Positions 62,338 to 64,000 of a DNA stretch of 64,000 nt are shown here, piece after piece. Position 1 is the stretch's first letter. Each line of letters starts with the position of its first letter. The DNA is from Lysinibacillus parviboronicapiens (GTDB lineage: Bacteria > Bacillota > Bacilli > Bacillales_A > Planococcaceae). A program made the translations under genes and the position numbers. The notes under the pieces are model-generated. The model searched no databases, was not told the DNA's origin, and saw only the letters and a program-made list of their open reading frames with translations. The stretch lies in the NCBI RefSeq assembly GCF_003049575.1, contig NZ_PYWI01000001.1:124001-188000 (forward strand), in the 5' to 3' direction.

Positions 62338-64000
62338 TTAGTTCTTGCGGAAAAATTCGTTTAAGCGATCAATGACCTCTTCTTTTTTCCATTCAAATGT
62401 TTCGCCTGTTTGACGGAATTTCACTTCAACAACACCTTCTGATGCCTTTTTCCCCACTGTTACTCGAACAGGTAGACCGATTAAATCAGCATCCGTAAAC
62501 TTAACGCCTGCGCGTTCAGCACGATCATCTAAAAGCACATCATAACGATATGATTTCAATAAGCCGTATAACTCATCCGCTAACGTAACCTGTGCTTCAT
62601 CCTTCGTGTTAACAGGCACGACATGAATATCATAAGGTGCCAATTGTGTTGGCCATGTAAAACCATTGTCATCTTGGAAATGCTCAGCTACAGCTGCTAA
62701 AATACGTGAAACGCCAATGCCATAGCACCCCATAATAAATGGTTGTGCCTTCCCTTGCTCGTCTAAGAATGTGCCATTCATTTTCGCAGAGTATGTTGTA
62801 CCTAATTTAAAAATATGACCTACTTCAATACCTTCTGCAAATTGGATAGTACCTTGTCCATCAGGCGATGGATCTCCCTCTTGGATAAAACGAATATCTA
62901 AATAGTCATTCACTGCGAAATCGCGTTCAGGGTTAACATTCACTAGGTGGAAGCCGTCTTCATTTGCACCAGCTACACCATTTCGAATGGATTTAATGGC
63001 TTGATCAGCTACTACTTTCACATCGACTGGTAATTTAACTGGACCAATAGAGCCAACGCCACAGCCAAGTAACTCACGAATAGCTGTTTCACTTGCAAGT
63101 TCAACAGTACCCGCATCTAATGCATTTTTCAGTTTTATATCATTAATTTCATGATCGCCACGAGCAAGCACTACAACTAATTCACCATCTACATCAAATA
63201 CTAATGATTTAATAACATTTGAAGCTTCAACATTTAAGAAAGCCGATACTTCTTCAATTGTTTTTTGATCAGGTGTTGATACTTTTTCAAGGTCTTTTAA
63301 TACTTCTGCGGAAGGTTTATAGTCAACAATTACTTCTGCCATCTCAATATTCGCTGCATAATCAGAACTATCCGAGTAGGCAATTGTATCTTCCCCAATA
63401 TCAGAAAGGCACATGAATTCATGCGTTCCTTTCCCACCTATTGAACCGGCATCTGCAATAACTGCACGGTAATTTAAGCCCAGACGGGTGAAGATATTTG
63501 AATATGCACGATACATATCTTCATATGTTTCATCTAAGCTTTCACGAGATGCATGGAAAGAATAAGCATCTTTCATAATAAATTCACGTCCACGTAATAA
63601 GCCGAAGCGAGGTCGCTTTTCATCACGGAATTTTGTTTGAATTTGATAGAGTGTTAATGGTAACTTTTTATATGATTTAATTTCATCGCGTACTAAAGTT
63701 GTAATTACTTCTTCATGCGTTGGTCCTAATGCAAAATCACGATCATGACGGTCTTTTAAACGCATTAATTCTGGGCCGTATTTTTCCCAGCGACCAGATT
63801 CCTGCCAAAGCTCTGCAGATTGTAAAGCTGGCATTAATAATTCGATAGAATTAACAGCTTCCATCTCTTCACGAATAATACTTTCAATTTTTGTTAACAC
63901 ACGTTTTGCAAGCGGTAAATACGAGTATACCCCACTTGTATTTTGACGAATAAACCCTGCACGTAGTAATTGCTTATGTGATTTAACATCTGCATCAGCA
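62338..64000 (-). CDS. proS: Prolyl-tRNA synthetase, N-terminus outside window
   Basis: Open minus-strand frame to the window edge (553 codons). The frame continues upstream of the first internal Met as [20 protein letters not shown] and [16 protein letters not shown], the normal N-terminal region, so roughly the first 15-20 residues are missing. Class II motifs: [24 protein letters not shown] (motif 2 region with PTHEE), [20 protein letters not shown], and [14 protein letters not shown] (motif 3). The inserted YbaK-type editing domain is around residues 220-400, with [13 protein letters not shown]. Known: charges tRNA-Pro and edits Ala-tRNA-Pro. polC follows, as in B. subtilis. Confidence 0.96.
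   Translation of the reverse strand, partial: ADADVKSHKQLLRAGFIRQNTSGVYSYLPLAKRVLTKIESIIREEMEAVNSIELLMPALQSAELWQESGRWEKYGPELMRLKDRHDRDFALGPTHEEVITTLVRDEIKSYKKLPLTLYQIQTKFRDEKRPRFGLLRGREFIMKDAYSFHASRESLDETYEDMYRAYSNIFTRLGLNYRAVIADAGSIGGKGTHEFMCLSDIGEDTIAYSDSSDYAANIEMAEVIVDYKPSAEVLKDLEKVSTPDQKTIEEVSAFLNVEASNVIKSLVFDVDGELVVVLARGDHEINDIKLKNALDAGTVELASETAIRELLGCGVGSIGPVKLPVDVKVVADQAIKSIRNGVAGANEDGFHLVNVNPERDFAVNDYLDIRFIQEGDPSPDGQGTIQFAEGIEVGHIFKLGTTYSAKMNGTFLDEQGKAQPFIMGCYGIGVSRILAAVAEHFQDDNGFTWPTQLAPYDIHVVPVNTKDEAQVTLADELYGLLKSYRYDVLLDDRAERAGVKFTDADLIGLPVRVTVGKKASEGVVEVKFRQTGETFEWKKEEVIDRLNEFFRKN

Overview
The window looks like a core chromosomal segment of a spore-forming, low-G+C Gram-positive bacterium of the Bacillaceae/Planococcaceae. 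Lysinibacillus or a close relative is the best guess. The evidence is sporulation genes (spoVS, spoIIIE, the dipicolinate synthase pair dpaA/dpaB), a PolC-type replicase, RNase Y and RNase J2, and a gene order that largely follows the Bacillus subtilis proS-polC-nusA-infB-pnp-spoVF-dapA-spoIIIE-ymf-recA-rny-ymdB-spoVS block. Almost everything is on the minus strand, so the biological order runs from high to low coordinates. No rRNA, tRNA, CRISPR array or intact insertion sequence was found.

Layout in transcription order. 64000-49000: proS (5' end outside the window), polC, then the translation/RNA operon rimP-nusA-ylxR-ylxQ-infB-ylxP-rbfA-truB-ribF, then rpsO. 48800-45390: pnp and the M16 peptidase mlpA. 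45330-41900: an accessory Fur-type iron/heme locus (binding protein, permease, ATPase, HugZ-like heme-degrading protein) whose binding-protein gene is frameshifted by an 8-bp tandem duplication. 41760-39167: the only plus-strand operon, a YtrA-type GntR regulator with an ABC-2 transporter, under a promoter overlapped by a perfect palindrome. 39084-35415: ymxH, dpaA, dpaB, asd, dapA (diaminopimelate/dipicolinate pathway). 34900-30680: rnjB and spoIIIE. 30480-24500: ymfC regulator and the nupNOPQ nucleoside ABC transporter. 24340-18180: ymfF, ymfH, ymfI, ymfJ, ymfK, rodZ, pgsA. 18170-13340: cinA, recA with a LexA box, and rny. 13082-3284: a nine-gene exopolysaccharide/capsule locus (Wzz-type chain-length protein, BY-kinase, phosphatase, three glycosyltransferases, Wzy polymerase, Wzx flippase, acyltransferase) lying between rny and ymdB. 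3139-1: ymdB, spoVS and the start of a 2-oxoacid:ferredoxin oxidoreductase alpha gene.

The least ordinary content is in the spacers. (1) A structured repeat family has five recognisable copies (14958, 28105, 55315, 57342, 62084), all in one orientation and all upstream of minus-strand genes. Two near-identical 200-bp copies bracket polC. (2) A degenerate tandem repeat with a strict 21-bp period, two DNA helical turns, occurs at two distant loci (1107 and 35172) on opposite strands. (3) Three 20-bp tandem units sit next to a Fur box. (4) There are two copies of a GC-rich palindromic intergenic repeat that resembles one common in Bacillaceae.

Functions are assigned from protein motifs, family knowledge and synteny. 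No database search was possible. Start codons were chosen from visible Shine-Dalgarno sequences, and several differ from the longest reading frame (TTG starts for dpaB, cpsD, nupO, polC and mlpA).
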